A DNA stretch of 64,000 nt from Nitrospira sp. (GTDB lineage: Bacteria; Nitrospirota; Nitrospiria; Nitrospirales; Nitrospiraceae). Location: NCBI GenBank assembly GCA_024331095.1, contig JANDJE010000004.1, forward strand, positions 56,469 through 120,468. Reading direction: 5' to 3'. Of the stretch, positions 1-8,308 are shown piece after piece (positions within the stretch are counted from its first letter, which is position 1; every line of letters starts with the position of its first letter). The notes below the pieces were generated by a model that worked only from the letters and a program-made list of their open reading frames with translations, ran no database searches and was not told the DNA's origin. A program made the position numbers and the translations under genes.

Positions 1-694
1 GCCGCTTGAAAAACGCTTTCGTCCTTGCCCAGGCGTCTTTCGCCGCTTCCGGCCGATACACGGAGGGATCGTTATCTCGGAAAAAGGCGTGCGGCGCTCC
101 GGGATAGGTCTTGATCTCGCCCGACTTATTGTATTTCTTCAAAGCCGCCGCCAACCGTTGCACGTCCGCCTTGGTAATCCAGCCGTCGTCTTCGCCGTAA
201 AAATACAAGACCGGCGCCGACAGGTTTTGGAGCGGCGTATCGGGATTCGGGACTTGGCCGTAAAACGGCGCCGCCGCTTTGACGTCCGGATTGACGCAGG
301 GCAGCATGAGCGCATAGGACCCCCCCATGCAAAAGCCGGTCACGCCGATTCGCGCGCCGTCGACTTCGGGAACGGACTTGAGATACGTCACGGTGGCGTT
401 CAAGTCTTTGAGCCCGTCCTCTTGCTTCAAACTGTTCATCAGTTTGCCGGCTTCTCCGGGATCGGTCGTCAGCGCGTGTCCCAAACGCGAGTACAGATCC
501 GGCGCGATCGCCACGTATCCTTCCGCGGCGTATCGTCTGGCGATATCCTTGATATGATCGGTGAGTCCCCACCATTCCTGAATCACGATGATGGCCGGCC
601 GCCTTTCTTTCGCGGTGGGCGCGGCGACAAACGCCTTCACCGTGACGTTGCCGCTCGGATACTGCACCATGGTTTCTCTGATCGATTCGGCCAT
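1..694 (-). CDS. Dienelactone hydrolase family protein (partial, cut by window start)
   Basis: Alpha/beta hydrolase of the dienelactone hydrolase family, probably a cytoplasmic esterase or lactonase. Reading from the ATG at 694 gives an open frame of 231 codons that runs off the left edge without a stop. The nucleophile elbow GFCMGG places Cys at about residue 122. An Asp in the GEDDGW segment (about 170) and His in PHAFF (about 202) complete the Cys-Asp-His triad, and Glu in the IQEWWG segment (about 40) is the usual partner of the Cys. A GGGAGGTG ribosome site sits just upstream of the ATG. The family is usually 230-250 residues, so only a few residues are missing. Substrate unknown. Confidence 0.88.
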   Translation of the reverse strand, partial: MAESIRETMVQYPSGNVTVKAFVAAPTAKERRPAIIVIQEWWGLTDHIKDIARRYAAEGYVAIAPDLYSRLGHALTTDPGEAGKLMNSLKQEDGLKDLNATVTYLKSVPEVDGARIGVTGFCMGGSYALMLPCVNPDVKAAAPFYGQVPNPDTPLQNLSAPVLYFYGEDDGWITKADVQRLAAALKKYNKSGEIKTYPGAPHAFFRDNDPSVYRPEAAKDAWARTKAFFKR

Positions 695-767
695 TGTTCA
701 CCTCCCTCGCCCATGGGTATCAGGCGTTGGTTTTTTACGGAGACGCTGACGGATGAGACGTCCGGGG

Positions 768-2186
768 TTAATTGCCCGCCACCATCATCTCGGCGATCTT
801 GATCGTCGGGCTGGCGACTCGCCCGCGAAAGACGAGATCGTTGCCGACCATCTCGATGTCCTTGAGCATCTGTTTCAGATTGCCGGCGATGGTAATTTCT
901 TCGACCGGGAAGGCCAATTCCCCGTTCTCAATCCAAAACCCGCTGGCGCCTCGTGAATAGTCCCCTGTCACCATATTGATACCGAAACCGATCAGCTCGG
1001 TGAGGTAGAGTCCCTCCTTCACCGATCCAATGATCTGCTCCGGCGTCTTGGTGTCCGGCACGAGATAAAAATTGGTCGGCCCGACCGAAGGGCTTTCGCC
1101 GACGCTCCGGGAAGCATTGCCCGTCGAAGGCAACCCCATCTTCTTTCCCGAATAGGTGTCCAACAGATAACTGGTCAGCACGCCCCGCTCGACGATCGTG
1201 TTTTTCCTGGTCGCCACTCCCTCTCCGTCGAAGGGTCGGGACCCGAGGCCGCCGATCATACGACCGTCGTCGTACACCGTGATCAGGTCGGACGCGATCG
1301 TCCGGCCGAGTTGATCCAAGAGAAACGACGCCCGTTTGTACAACCCGTAGCCGGAGACGGCGCTGCACAGATTCGCCAACAGACTGCCGGCCGTTTCTTG
1401 ATCGAATACAACCGGCACGCGTTTGGTCGAGACCCGCCGCGCACCCAATCGCCGAACCGCCCGCCTAGCCGCTTCCCGCCCGATCGACTCGGCGGAAGCC
1501 AGCCGCGCGAACTTTCGTTGCACTTCATACCATACGCCGCGCTGCATGGAGCCCGTCCGCGCGTCACTGGCGATCGGTGACACGGACAAGGAAAAACTGG
1601 AACCGTTGTACGATCCGATAAATCCGTGGCTGTTCGCCAATACCACTCGCCCCGACGACGATTCGAATTCCGCCCCTTCCGAGTTCGTCACGCGCTCGTC
1701 GGCGGCAAAGGCGGCCGCCTCGCCTCGTTTGGCCCACTCGATCTGGTTCTCCGTGCTCAGAATCGTGCCGTCGTAGAGATCGAGATCCGGCCGGTCCGTC
1801 GCCATTTGGTTGGCTTCCGGCAAACCCGACGTCGGGTCTTCGACGACCGTTTTCGCGAGCGTACAGGTTTCAGAGACGAGCCGTTGGAGCGATTCTTTTG
1901 AAAAATCAGAGGTCGAGCTCGTCGCCGATCGCTTGCCGACGAACACCCGCAACCCCAACCGCTTTTCCCTGGCCTTGGTCAGCCGGTCAACGACGCCCAC
2001 CCGCACCTGCACCGACAACGTCTGGCCGTCGGCCACGACGACGTCGGCCTCCGTGGCTCCGCCGGCCTTCGCGCGACTTAGGATATCCGCCGCAAGCTGG
2101 GCGTAATCGCTGTCGCTCGCGGCCACCGACCGCCTCGATTGCCATTCAGGATGCAATTCCATCGTTCGTTCTGAGGTATCGCCCAT
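768..2186 (-). CDS. pmbA: PmbA/TldE, non-catalytic subunit of the TldD-TldE metalloprotease
   Basis: Partner of TldD in the heterodimeric TldD/E protease, known for trimming the microcin B17 leader and degrading CcdA. Length 472 aa, normal for the family. It lacks the HExxxH metal motif found in the neighbouring tldD, as expected for the E subunit. It lies 59 bp downstream of tldD on the same strand, so the two probably form one transcript. The start is uncertain: ATG at 2186 has no clear ribosome site, and an in-frame ATG at 2162 is an alternative. In bacteria outside known microcin producers the natural substrate is usually unknown. Confidence 0.9.
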   Translation of the reverse strand: MGDTSERTMELHPEWQSRRSVAASDSDYAQLAADILSRAKAGGATEADVVVADGQTLSVQVRVGVVDRLTKAREKRLGLRVFVGKRSATSSTSDFSKESLQRLVSETCTLAKTVVEDPTSGLPEANQMATDRPDLDLYDGTILSTENQIEWAKRGEAAAFAADERVTNSEGAEFESSSGRVVLANSHGFIGSYNGSSFSLSVSPIASDARTGSMQRGVWYEVQRKFARLASAESIGREAARRAVRRLGARRVSTKRVPVVFDQETAGSLLANLCSAVSGYGLYKRASFLLDQLGRTIASDLITVYDDGRMIGGLGSRPFDGEGVATRKNTIVERGVLTSYLLDTYSGKKMGLPSTGNASRSVGESPSVGPTNFYLVPDTKTPEQIIGSVKEGLYLTELIGFGINMVTGDYSRGASGFWIENGELAFPVEEITIAGNLKQMLKDIEMVGNDLVFRGRVASPTIKIAEMMVAGN

Positions 2187-2245
2187 TGGTGAGATTCAGA
2201 CGGTTTTTCTCTGTTCATGAGCGATCATGACCGCCATGCGTTCTT

Positions 2246-3676
2246 TCACCGCTGCGTGCCGCCGACCGTGATCTCGTCAACCTTGATGGTCGGAAGGCCG
2301 ACCCCGACCGGCACCGACTGGCCGTCCTTTCCGCAGGTGCCGATGCCGTTGTCCAGCTTCAAGTCGTGCCCAACCATCGACACTTTTTTGAGGATCTCGG
2401 GGCCGTTTCCGATCAACGTCGCCCCCTTGACCGGCCGAGTCACCTTTCCGTCTTCGATCAAATAGGCTTCGCTGGCTGAGAACACAAATTTGCCGTTCGT
2501 GATATCCACCTGCCCCCCGCCGAACGACACCGCATAGAGTCCCCGTTTCACGGACCGGATGATATCCTGCGGATCGGATTCGCCCGCCAACATAAAGGTG
2601 TTCGTCATGCGGGGCAGCACCACGCTCTGATAACTTTCTCGCCGCCCGTTGCCCGTCAAACCGATCCCCATCAACCGGGCGTTGAGTTTGTCGGTCAGAT
2701 AGCCCCGAAGAATGCCCTTTTCGATCAGGATCGTGCGGCCGGTCGGCGTTCCCTCGTCATCCATGTTCAACGATCCTCGCCGAAACGGCAGGGTGCCGTC
2801 GTCCACGATGGTGCAGACTTCGGAAGCCACCCGCTTGCCGATCAAGTTGGAAAACGCCGACGTCTTCTTGCGGTTGAAATCCGCCTCGAGACCGTGGCCG
2901 ATCGCCTCGTGCAATAAAATGCCAGGCCACCCGCCGGCCAAGACGACGGGCATCACGCCGGCCGGCGCCTCGACGGCGGAAAGATTGACGATCGCCTCGC
3001 GCGCGGCTTCCCGCGCGTATTCCAGATGACGGTTCCGATCCCGATAAAACTCGAATCCCACGCGCCCGCCTCCGCCGAAACTCCCGATCTGGCGATTACC
3101 GTCTTCCTCAGCGATACAACTGATTTGCAGACGCGACAGCGGCTGAACATCCGCGACCAAGACGCCGTCCGACGTCGCCACCACCACCACCTTATATTCC
3201 GTGTTAAACGACGCCATGACATTTTTGATTCGAGGATCGTATCGTTTGGCCTCCTCGTCGATCTCATTCAGCAGGGCGATTCGCTCGGGCGTCGCCACTT
3301 CGGCCTTCGCCCGGTCGACCGGATACAAATCATGCGCCGGCCGCCGATGGATGGGAACCGGCACCATCCGAGTTCCCTTGGGAGAATCGGCGATGTATCT
3401 GGCAGTATCCGCCGCGAGTTCCAAATCCTTCTTCGTCAAATCGTCGGAGTAGGCAAACCCCGTTTTCTCACCGGCGGTGGCCCTGACGCCGACTCCCTGC
3501 GAGATACTCTTCGCGGCGCGTTTGACGATGCCTTCTTCCATCGAGACCGACTCCGCGACTCTCGACTCAAAGTAGAGATCGGCATAGTCGACGTCCCGCG
3601 TACTGAGTCGATCCAGCACGTGCCGGGCGTCCGCTTCCGTCACGCCGAACGTCGCTAATTGAACCGGCTCCGTCAT
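2246..3676 (-). CDS. tldD: TldD metalloprotease, catalytic subunit
   Basis: Zinc protease subunit of the TldD/E complex (476 aa). The catalytic metal motif HEAIGH (HExxxH type) is at about residues 255-260, followed by GLEADF, as in characterised TldD. The Gly-rich C-terminal half of the family is present (GGGQVDITNG, SMVGHDLKLDNG). It is the first gene of a tldD-pmbA pair, with a good sigma70-like promoter upstream at 3773-3802. TldD/E degrades unfolded or flexible peptides threaded into its cavity and matures some RiPPs. A putative peptide hydroxylase lies about 13 kb away in this window, but nothing links the two directly. Confidence 0.94.
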   Translation of the reverse strand: MTEPVQLATFGVTEADARHVLDRLSTRDVDYADLYFESRVAESVSMEEGIVKRAAKSISQGVGVRATAGEKTGFAYSDDLTKKDLELAADTARYIADSPKGTRMVPVPIHRRPAHDLYPVDRAKAEVATPERIALLNEIDEEAKRYDPRIKNVMASFNTEYKVVVVATSDGVLVADVQPLSRLQISCIAEEDGNRQIGSFGGGGRVGFEFYRDRNRHLEYAREAAREAIVNLSAVEAPAGVMPVVLAGGWPGILLHEAIGHGLEADFNRKKTSAFSNLIGKRVASEVCTIVDDGTLPFRRGSLNMDDEGTPTGRTILIEKGILRGYLTDKLNARLMGIGLTGNGRRESYQSVVLPRMTNTFMLAGESDPQDIIRSVKRGLYAVSFGGGQVDITNGKFVFSASEAYLIEDGKVTRPVKGATLIGNGPEILKKVSMVGHDLKLDNGIGTCGKDGQSVPVGVGLPTIKVDEITVGGTQR

Positions 3677-3772
3677 CGATGGACCGCCTTCCCCTGGTCG
3701 CCTTTTACGTTTGCGTTGACTTAGGTTTTACGCGCAATCCGCAGGGCAATCTGCGCGAGATGGACGCGCGGG

Positions 3773-3802
3773 AGTATAGCTCATTCGTTTCCGCGGTCGC
3801 AA
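3773..3802 (-). promoter_or_regulatory. Sigma70-like promoter for tldD-pmbA
   Basis: On the minus strand, TTGCGA (3797-3802) and TATACT (3773-3778) are separated by 18 bp. The -10 matches 5 of 6 consensus bases and the -35 matches 4 of 6. Predicted transcription start is near 3766, giving a 5' leader of about 90 nt before the tldD ATG. Confidence 0.55.
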
Positions 3803-3853
3803 TGAGACGGATGGCGATTTATAGGATTACTACCTACGATTCCGAGTTATTGT

Positions 3854-3882
3854 TTGACATTCCGGCCCCTCGCCAGTAGACT
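3854..3882 (+). promoter_or_regulatory. Sigma70-like promoter for the uppS-cdsA-dxr-rseP-proS operon
   Basis: A perfect -35 TTGACA (3854-3859) and a TAGACT -10 (3877-3882) with 17-bp spacing. Transcription would start near 3889, upstream of the uppS ATG at 3971. This argues against longer uppS starts further 5'. Confidence 0.65.
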
Positions 3883-3970
3883 TCGGCTACCCTCCCGACG
3901 CAGAGTTGTAGCCGAGACATCATACAACCACAATTCATCTGGAGGAGCGCCGGCAAGGTTTAAGGTTTTC

Positions 3971-4756
3971 ATGAGACACCAGCCTGTAGTCAGCCTTGAT
4001 CAGCTCTCGGAGAGCGAGTTGGCCGCCAAATTGGATCCCGAGCTGCTGCCCAAACACGTCGCCGTCATCATGGACGGCAACGGACGGTGGGCCGAACTGC
4101 GCGGTCTTCCCCGCATCGAAGGACATCGCGAAGGCATCAACTCTGTCAGAGAAATGATCTCGCTCTGCTTGGAGCTCGGCATCCAAGCCCTGACGATCTA
4201 CGCCTTTTCCCAGGAAAATTGGAACAGACCCAGCCAGGAAATCAACGCGCTCATGGGCCTTCTCGAACATTATCTCTCGACGGAACGAACGGGCCTGATC
4301 GATCAACGGGTTCGATTCCGGGCCATCGGACGCCTTGGGCTCCTCCCGCCGTCGGCTCGGCATTGGGTTCGCAGAACCGAAGAAGAAACCGCCCATCTGG
4401 ACAAAATGACCCTGACGGTGGCCTTGAGTTACGGAGGTCGTTCGGAAATCGTCGATGCCGTCAGAGGGTTGCTGGCCGATGTGCAGGCCGGTGCCATCGA
4501 CGGCGAGCAGATCGATGAAACCTTGTTCCAACAGTACTTGTACACGCACCCGCTTCCCGATCCCGATCTCCTGATCCGGACGAGCGGGGAAACGCGAATC
4601 AGCAACTTTCTGCTCTGGCAGTTGGCCTATACGGAGCTGTGCTTCACCCCCACGTTGTGGCCGGATTTTCGCCGGCGCGAATTTTTGTTGGCGCTGTTGG
4701 AATACCAAAAACGGGAGCGCCGCTTCGGGCGAATCTTGAGCGCGATCTCCTCATAG
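3971..4756 (+). CDS. uppS: Undecaprenyl diphosphate synthase (isoprenyl transferase)
   Basis: Makes undecaprenyl diphosphate, the lipid carrier for peptidoglycan and other envelope glycans, by cis-condensation of isopentenyl diphosphate onto farnesyl diphosphate. Length 261 aa from the ATG at 3971. The conserved N-terminal MDGNGRWA motif with its catalytic Asp and the C-terminal signature RTSGETRISNFLLWQ are both present. The ATG at 3971 was chosen because a promoter lies at 3854-3882 and because family members begin shortly before MDGNGRWA; an in-frame start at 3854 would overlap the promoter. First gene of an operon with cdsA, dxr, rseP and proS. Confidence 0.96.
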   Translation: MRHQPVVSLDQLSESELAAKLDPELLPKHVAVIMDGNGRWAELRGLPRIEGHREGINSVREMISLCLELGIQALTIYAFSQENWNRPSQEINALMGLLEHYLSTERTGLIDQRVRFRAIGRLGLLPPSARHWVRRTEEETAHLDKMTLTVALSYGGRSEIVDAVRGLLADVQAGAIDGEQIDETLFQQYLYTHPLPDPDLLIRTSGETRISNFLLWQLAYTELCFTPTLWPDFRRREFLLALLEYQKRERRFGRILSAISS

Positions 4757-4765
4757 TTCGAGTGG

Positions 4766-5650
4766 ATGCCGACCCAACCGTTCACGGATACGCGTGAGTC
4801 CGCGCTTGTGATCACTCCATCGATAGGCCCTCGACGGTTCGACCTCCGGCGTCTTTATACCGCGGCCGCGCTGATCCCGCTCGTTTACGTTATCATCTCG
4901 TACTTCCCCCCCTGGGCCTTGACCCTGTTGTTGATGACGGGCGGTTGTCTGGCGCTGATCGAGCTGTACCGCATCACGCTCCCGTCGCCCCCCAACCACT
5001 GGCTGATCGCCGTCGGACTCTCTCTCTCCGCCCTCGTGTTGGCCAAACATCAATTGTCCTTGTTTGTGACGGACCTCCTGACGATCGGGACGTTGGCCGT
5101 TCCCGTCACGATGTTGCTGTCCTCAGGGTCCTTCCACCGTCGGCTGAAAGAGACGACTCTCGTCGTTTTCGGAATCCTGTACGTGGGGTTCACCCTGAGC
5201 ACCGTGGCATCGACGCGCTTGTTGCCCGACGGCGAGCGGCTTGTGATCTTCCTCGCCTTGATCACCTGGGCCGGCGACACCGGCGCCTACTACGCCGGCA
5301 CGCTCTTCGGCAAGCATCCGCTCGCGCCGTCGATCAGCCCGAAAAAAACCGTTGAGGGCGCGATCGGCGGTCTGGCATTGGCCGAAAGCGCGGCCGTTCT
5401 CGCCCATGCGTGGTTTATGCCGGAATTGTCGCTCTCCGACGCCTTGGTGCTCGGCGTGCTCTTGACGGCCGCGGGCTTGTCCGGCGATCTTTGGGAATCA
5501 TTCATCAAGCGTCGCGCCGGAGTGAAAGACTCGGGCAACATTCTGCCCGGTCATGGAGGCATGTTGGATCGGCTCGATAGTCTCTTGTTCACCGCCCCCG
5601 CCTTCTACTACTATGTCACCTATTTTCGAGACCTGTTACCATCCCCATGA
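4766..5650 (+). CDS. cdsA: Phosphatidate cytidylyltransferase (CDP-diglyceride synthase)
   Basis: Integral membrane enzyme that makes CDP-diacylglycerol from phosphatidic acid and CTP, the entry point to phospholipid synthesis. Length 294 aa with several hydrophobic segments. The diagnostic CdsA signature is near the C-terminus: SGDLWESFIKRRAGVKDSG followed by LPGHGGMLDRLDS. It begins 9 bp after the uppS stop and ends 13 bp before dxr. The soluble N-terminal stretch of about 25 residues before the first helix is a little long, so a later start is possible. Confidence 0.95.
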   Translation: MPTQPFTDTRESALVITPSIGPRRFDLRRLYTAAALIPLVYVIISYFPPWALTLLLMTGGCLALIELYRITLPSPPNHWLIAVGLSLSALVLAKHQLSLFVTDLLTIGTLAVPVTMLLSSGSFHRRLKETTLVVFGILYVGFTLSTVASTRLLPDGERLVIFLALITWAGDTGAYYAGTLFGKHPLAPSISPKKTVEGAIGGLALAESAAVLAHAWFMPELSLSDALVLGVLLTAAGLSGDLWESFIKRRAGVKDSGNILPGHGGMLDRLDSLLFTAPAFYYYVTYFRDLLPSP

Positions 5651-5663
5651 CCGAGGAGCAACC

Positions 5664-6824
5664 ATGAAGTCGATCATTATCCTGGGGTCAACCGGATCGA
5701 TCGGGACCAACACGCTCGATATCGTGCAACGATTCCCCGATGACTTTCGCGTCGTCGGACTTACGGCGGGCGGTAATATTGAGAAACTGGAAGCGCAAAT
5801 CCGCGCCTTCAAGCCACAAGCCGTGGCGGTATCCTCGGAAACGTCCGCCGCGCTCCTCCGGACGAGATGCGCGGATCTTCCGGTGGATATCCTGGTCGGT
5901 GAAGAGGGAATCGCCCAGGTCGCCGCCATGCCGGGGGCCGAACTGGTGATCTCGGCCATCGTCGGCGCCGCCGGTCTTGTTCCCACCTTGGCGGCCATTC
6001 ACAGCGGCAAGCACATCGCGTTGGCCAATAAAGAACCGATGGTGATGGCGGGCAAATTGATGCAGACCGAGGCCCGCAAGCACGGCGTCAGGATTTTTCC
6101 GGTCGACAGCGAGCACAGCGCGATTTTCCAGTCGCTCGAGGGGCACCGACTCCAAGACGTCCGCCGCCTCATCTTGACGGCCTCCGGAGGCGCCCTTTGG
6201 CCCTTGACGAAGGAGCAGTTATCGGATGTCACGCCCGAGCGCGCGCTGCAACATCCGAATTGGAAGATGGGCTCGAAAATCACGATCGACTCCGCGACGT
6301 TGATGAACAAAGGGCTCGAAGTCGTCGAGGCTCGCTGGCTGTTCGACATCCCCGAATCCCGCATCGACGTCTTGATCCATCGGGAAAGCATCATCCACTC
6401 CCTGGTCGAATATGAGGACCGATCCGTGATCGCTCAGTTGGGGCTCCCGGACATGCGGACTCCCATTTCCTACGCAATGCGATATCCCGAACGCATGCCG
6501 CTCGACCTGCCCTCCCTGGACTTGACGGAAATCGGCAAATTGACGTTTTGCAAACCGGACCACGACCGGTTTCCCTGCCTGTCCCTCGGTTACGAATCGC
6601 TGCGGATCGGCGGGACGATGCCGGCCGCCATGAACGCCGCCAATGAAGTGGCGGTCGAGGCGTTTCTCAACGGCGGCATCCGCTTTATCGAAATTCCCGA
6701 AGTGATCCGACATACGATGGACGCCCACAACCATCGGGATCTCGTCGATCTTGAAGACGCCTTGGAAGCGGACCGCTGGGCGCGGGAAAAGGCCGGATCG
6801 CTGGTCCACGCCATGACACGCTGA
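5664..6824 (+). CDS. dxr: 1-deoxy-D-xylulose 5-phosphate reductoisomerase
   Basis: Second step of the MEP isoprenoid pathway: NADPH-dependent conversion of DXP to 2-C-methyl-D-erythritol 4-phosphate, which supplies the precursors used by uppS upstream. Length 386 aa, normal for the family. The N-terminal nucleotide-binding motif LGSTGSIGTNTLD, the metal-binding region VDSEHSAIFQ and the ASGGALWP substrate loop are visible. The ATG at 5664 was chosen for its GAGGAGC ribosome site and its position just before the Rossmann motif. A longer in-frame ORF begins inside cdsA at 5553. Confidence 0.97.
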   Translation: MKSIIILGSTGSIGTNTLDIVQRFPDDFRVVGLTAGGNIEKLEAQIRAFKPQAVAVSSETSAALLRTRCADLPVDILVGEEGIAQVAAMPGAELVISAIVGAAGLVPTLAAIHSGKHIALANKEPMVMAGKLMQTEARKHGVRIFPVDSEHSAIFQSLEGHRLQDVRRLILTASGGALWPLTKEQLSDVTPERALQHPNWKMGSKITIDSATLMNKGLEVVEARWLFDIPESRIDVLIHRESIIHSLVEYEDRSVIAQLGLPDMRTPISYAMRYPERMPLDLPSLDLTEIGKLTFCKPDHDRFPCLSLGYESLRIGGTMPAAMNAANEVAVEAFLNGGIRFIEIPEVIRHTMDAHNHRDLVDLEDALEADRWAREKAGSLVHAMTR

Positions 6825-6904
6825 CGATGACTATTTTGAAATCGGCTCGATCGATGGTAGAGTAATCCCAACGCGGCACTTCCGACGGCTCGAACGCTGG
6901 ATTG

Positions 6905-8302
6905 ATGACGATGATCTCCGCCATAACGTGGTCCCCCGACACCCTCTGGCTGCTGCTGCAAAAAGCGTGGTGGTTTCTTGTCGTTCTGGGCGTCCTGGTG
7001 GCGTTTCATGAGCTCGGCCACTTCCTCGCGGCCCGGTGGGTCGGTGTGAAGGTGCTCAAATTCTCGCTCGGCTTCGGCCCCAAATTATTCGGCCGCCAAG
7101 TCGGCGAGACGGAATATCTGCTGTCCGCCATTCCGCTGGGCGGCTACGTCAAATTGTTCGGAGAAGAAGAGACGGAAGCGACCACCGCCGAAGACCGCCG
7201 ACGATCATTCGCCCACCAAAGCCTCGGGGGGAAGATCCTCATCGTAGCGGCCGGCCCCGGCTTCAATTTCATCCTGGCCTATTTGATCTTTGCCGGCTGG
7301 CTGGCAACGGGATCGCCTTTGTTCGTCCCCACGTTTCGGGACCTGAGCGCCGACATCGAGGCTCTCGTTCCCACGTCGCCGGCCGCAAAGGCGGGAATGG
7401 AGGTGGGCGACCGCGTCGTCAAGGTCAACGGGAAAGATATTTCGACTAAGAGCGAATTGCTGGACGCCGTCGCGAAAAGCAACGGCGAATCCCTCACGCT
7501 TGAAATCAGTCGAGACGGCCGGATGAAAACCCTGACCGTCGCACCGGTTCCGGTTTCGGGAGCCGCGGCGGACGGGGAGGAATCGGTCTATACGATCGGC
7601 GTCGAAGAAATCCCTCCGCTTGTCACGGCCGTGATGCACGGATCTCCCGCCTCGGCGGCCGGATTCCAGCCCGGCGATCGGGTGGTGACTATCGAAGGAC
7701 AGCCCATTTATACCTGGTCCCAGATGACCGCCTTGGTCAAGGAACATCCGGACCGACTGTTGCGCGTGGAGGTGCTCCGCAACGGACAGCGAGTCGCGCT
7801 CACAGTCACACCATCGGTCGAAAAGGTAACGGTCGGTGGCCAAACCGTTGAGATCGGGAAAATCGGCATCTCCGGCCCGGGCCGGTCATTGATGCGGTCC
7901 GACAATCTGTTTGAAGCCCTGTACCACGGCTTGGACGCGACGTGGGGCTGGACCGAACTGACGACGGTCGGCCTGTACAAAATGGTCGTGGGGGACATTT
8001 CGAGCAAGAACATCGGAGGCCCCTTGACGATCGCCAACATTTCCGGTGAAGCCGCGTCGCAAGGCGCGTCCAGCATCGTCTTCCTCATCGCCATTTTGAG
8101 CATCAACCTCGGTGTGCTGAACCTGTTGCCGATCCCGATTCTGGACGGAGGTCACCTGCTCTTTTTTCTGATCGAGGGCATTCTCCGCAAACCTCTGGGC
8201 GACCGTCAGCGGGAGGTCGCGCAGCAGGTGGGACTGGTCTTGTTGGTCGGCGTCATGATCTTCGCGTTCTGGAACGATTTGGAACGGATCTTCGCCCGCT
8301 AA
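6905..8302 (+). CDS. rseP: RIP metalloprotease RseP (site-2 protease)
   Basis: Membrane zinc protease that cleaves transmembrane anchors such as anti-sigma factors and leftover signal peptides. Length 465 aa. HELGH (HExxH) lies in the first transmembrane segment near residue 39. Two PDZ-like domains follow (roughly 110-300), and the C-terminal LPIPILDGGHLLF motif supplies the third metal ligand. This is the usual RseP architecture of four helices and two PDZ domains. Start codons TTG 6902, ATG 6905 and ATG 6911 are all in frame and no strong ribosome site separates them. It sits 6 bp before proS in the uppS operon. Confidence 0.95.
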   Translation: MTMISAITWSPDTLWLLLQKAWWFLVVLGVLVAFHELGHFLAARWVGVKVLKFSLGFGPKLFGRQVGETEYLLSAIPLGGYVKLFGEEETEATTAEDRRRSFAHQSLGGKILIVAAGPGFNFILAYLIFAGWLATGSPLFVPTFRDLSADIEALVPTSPAAKAGMEVGDRVVKVNGKDISTKSELLDAVAKSNGESLTLEISRDGRMKTLTVAPVPVSGAAADGEESVYTIGVEEIPPLVTAVMHGSPASAAGFQPGDRVVTIEGQPIYTWSQMTALVKEHPDRLLRVEVLRNGQRVALTVTPSVEKVTVGGQTVEIGKIGISGPGRSLMRSDNLFEALYHGLDATWGWTELTTVGLYKMVVGDISSKNIGGPLTIANISGEAASQGASSIVFLIAILSINLGVLNLLPIPILDGGHLLFFLIEGILRKPLGDRQREVAQQVGLVLLVGVMIFAFWNDLERIFAR

Positions 8303-8308
8303 GTTCGC

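Noticed and set aside
126..701. 191-aa minus-strand open frame at the left edge
   Set aside because: It is an out-of-frame shadow, Arg/Gly-rich and without a family. The real gene, starting at 694 in another frame, encodes a dienelactone hydrolase with an intact triad and a good ribosome site.
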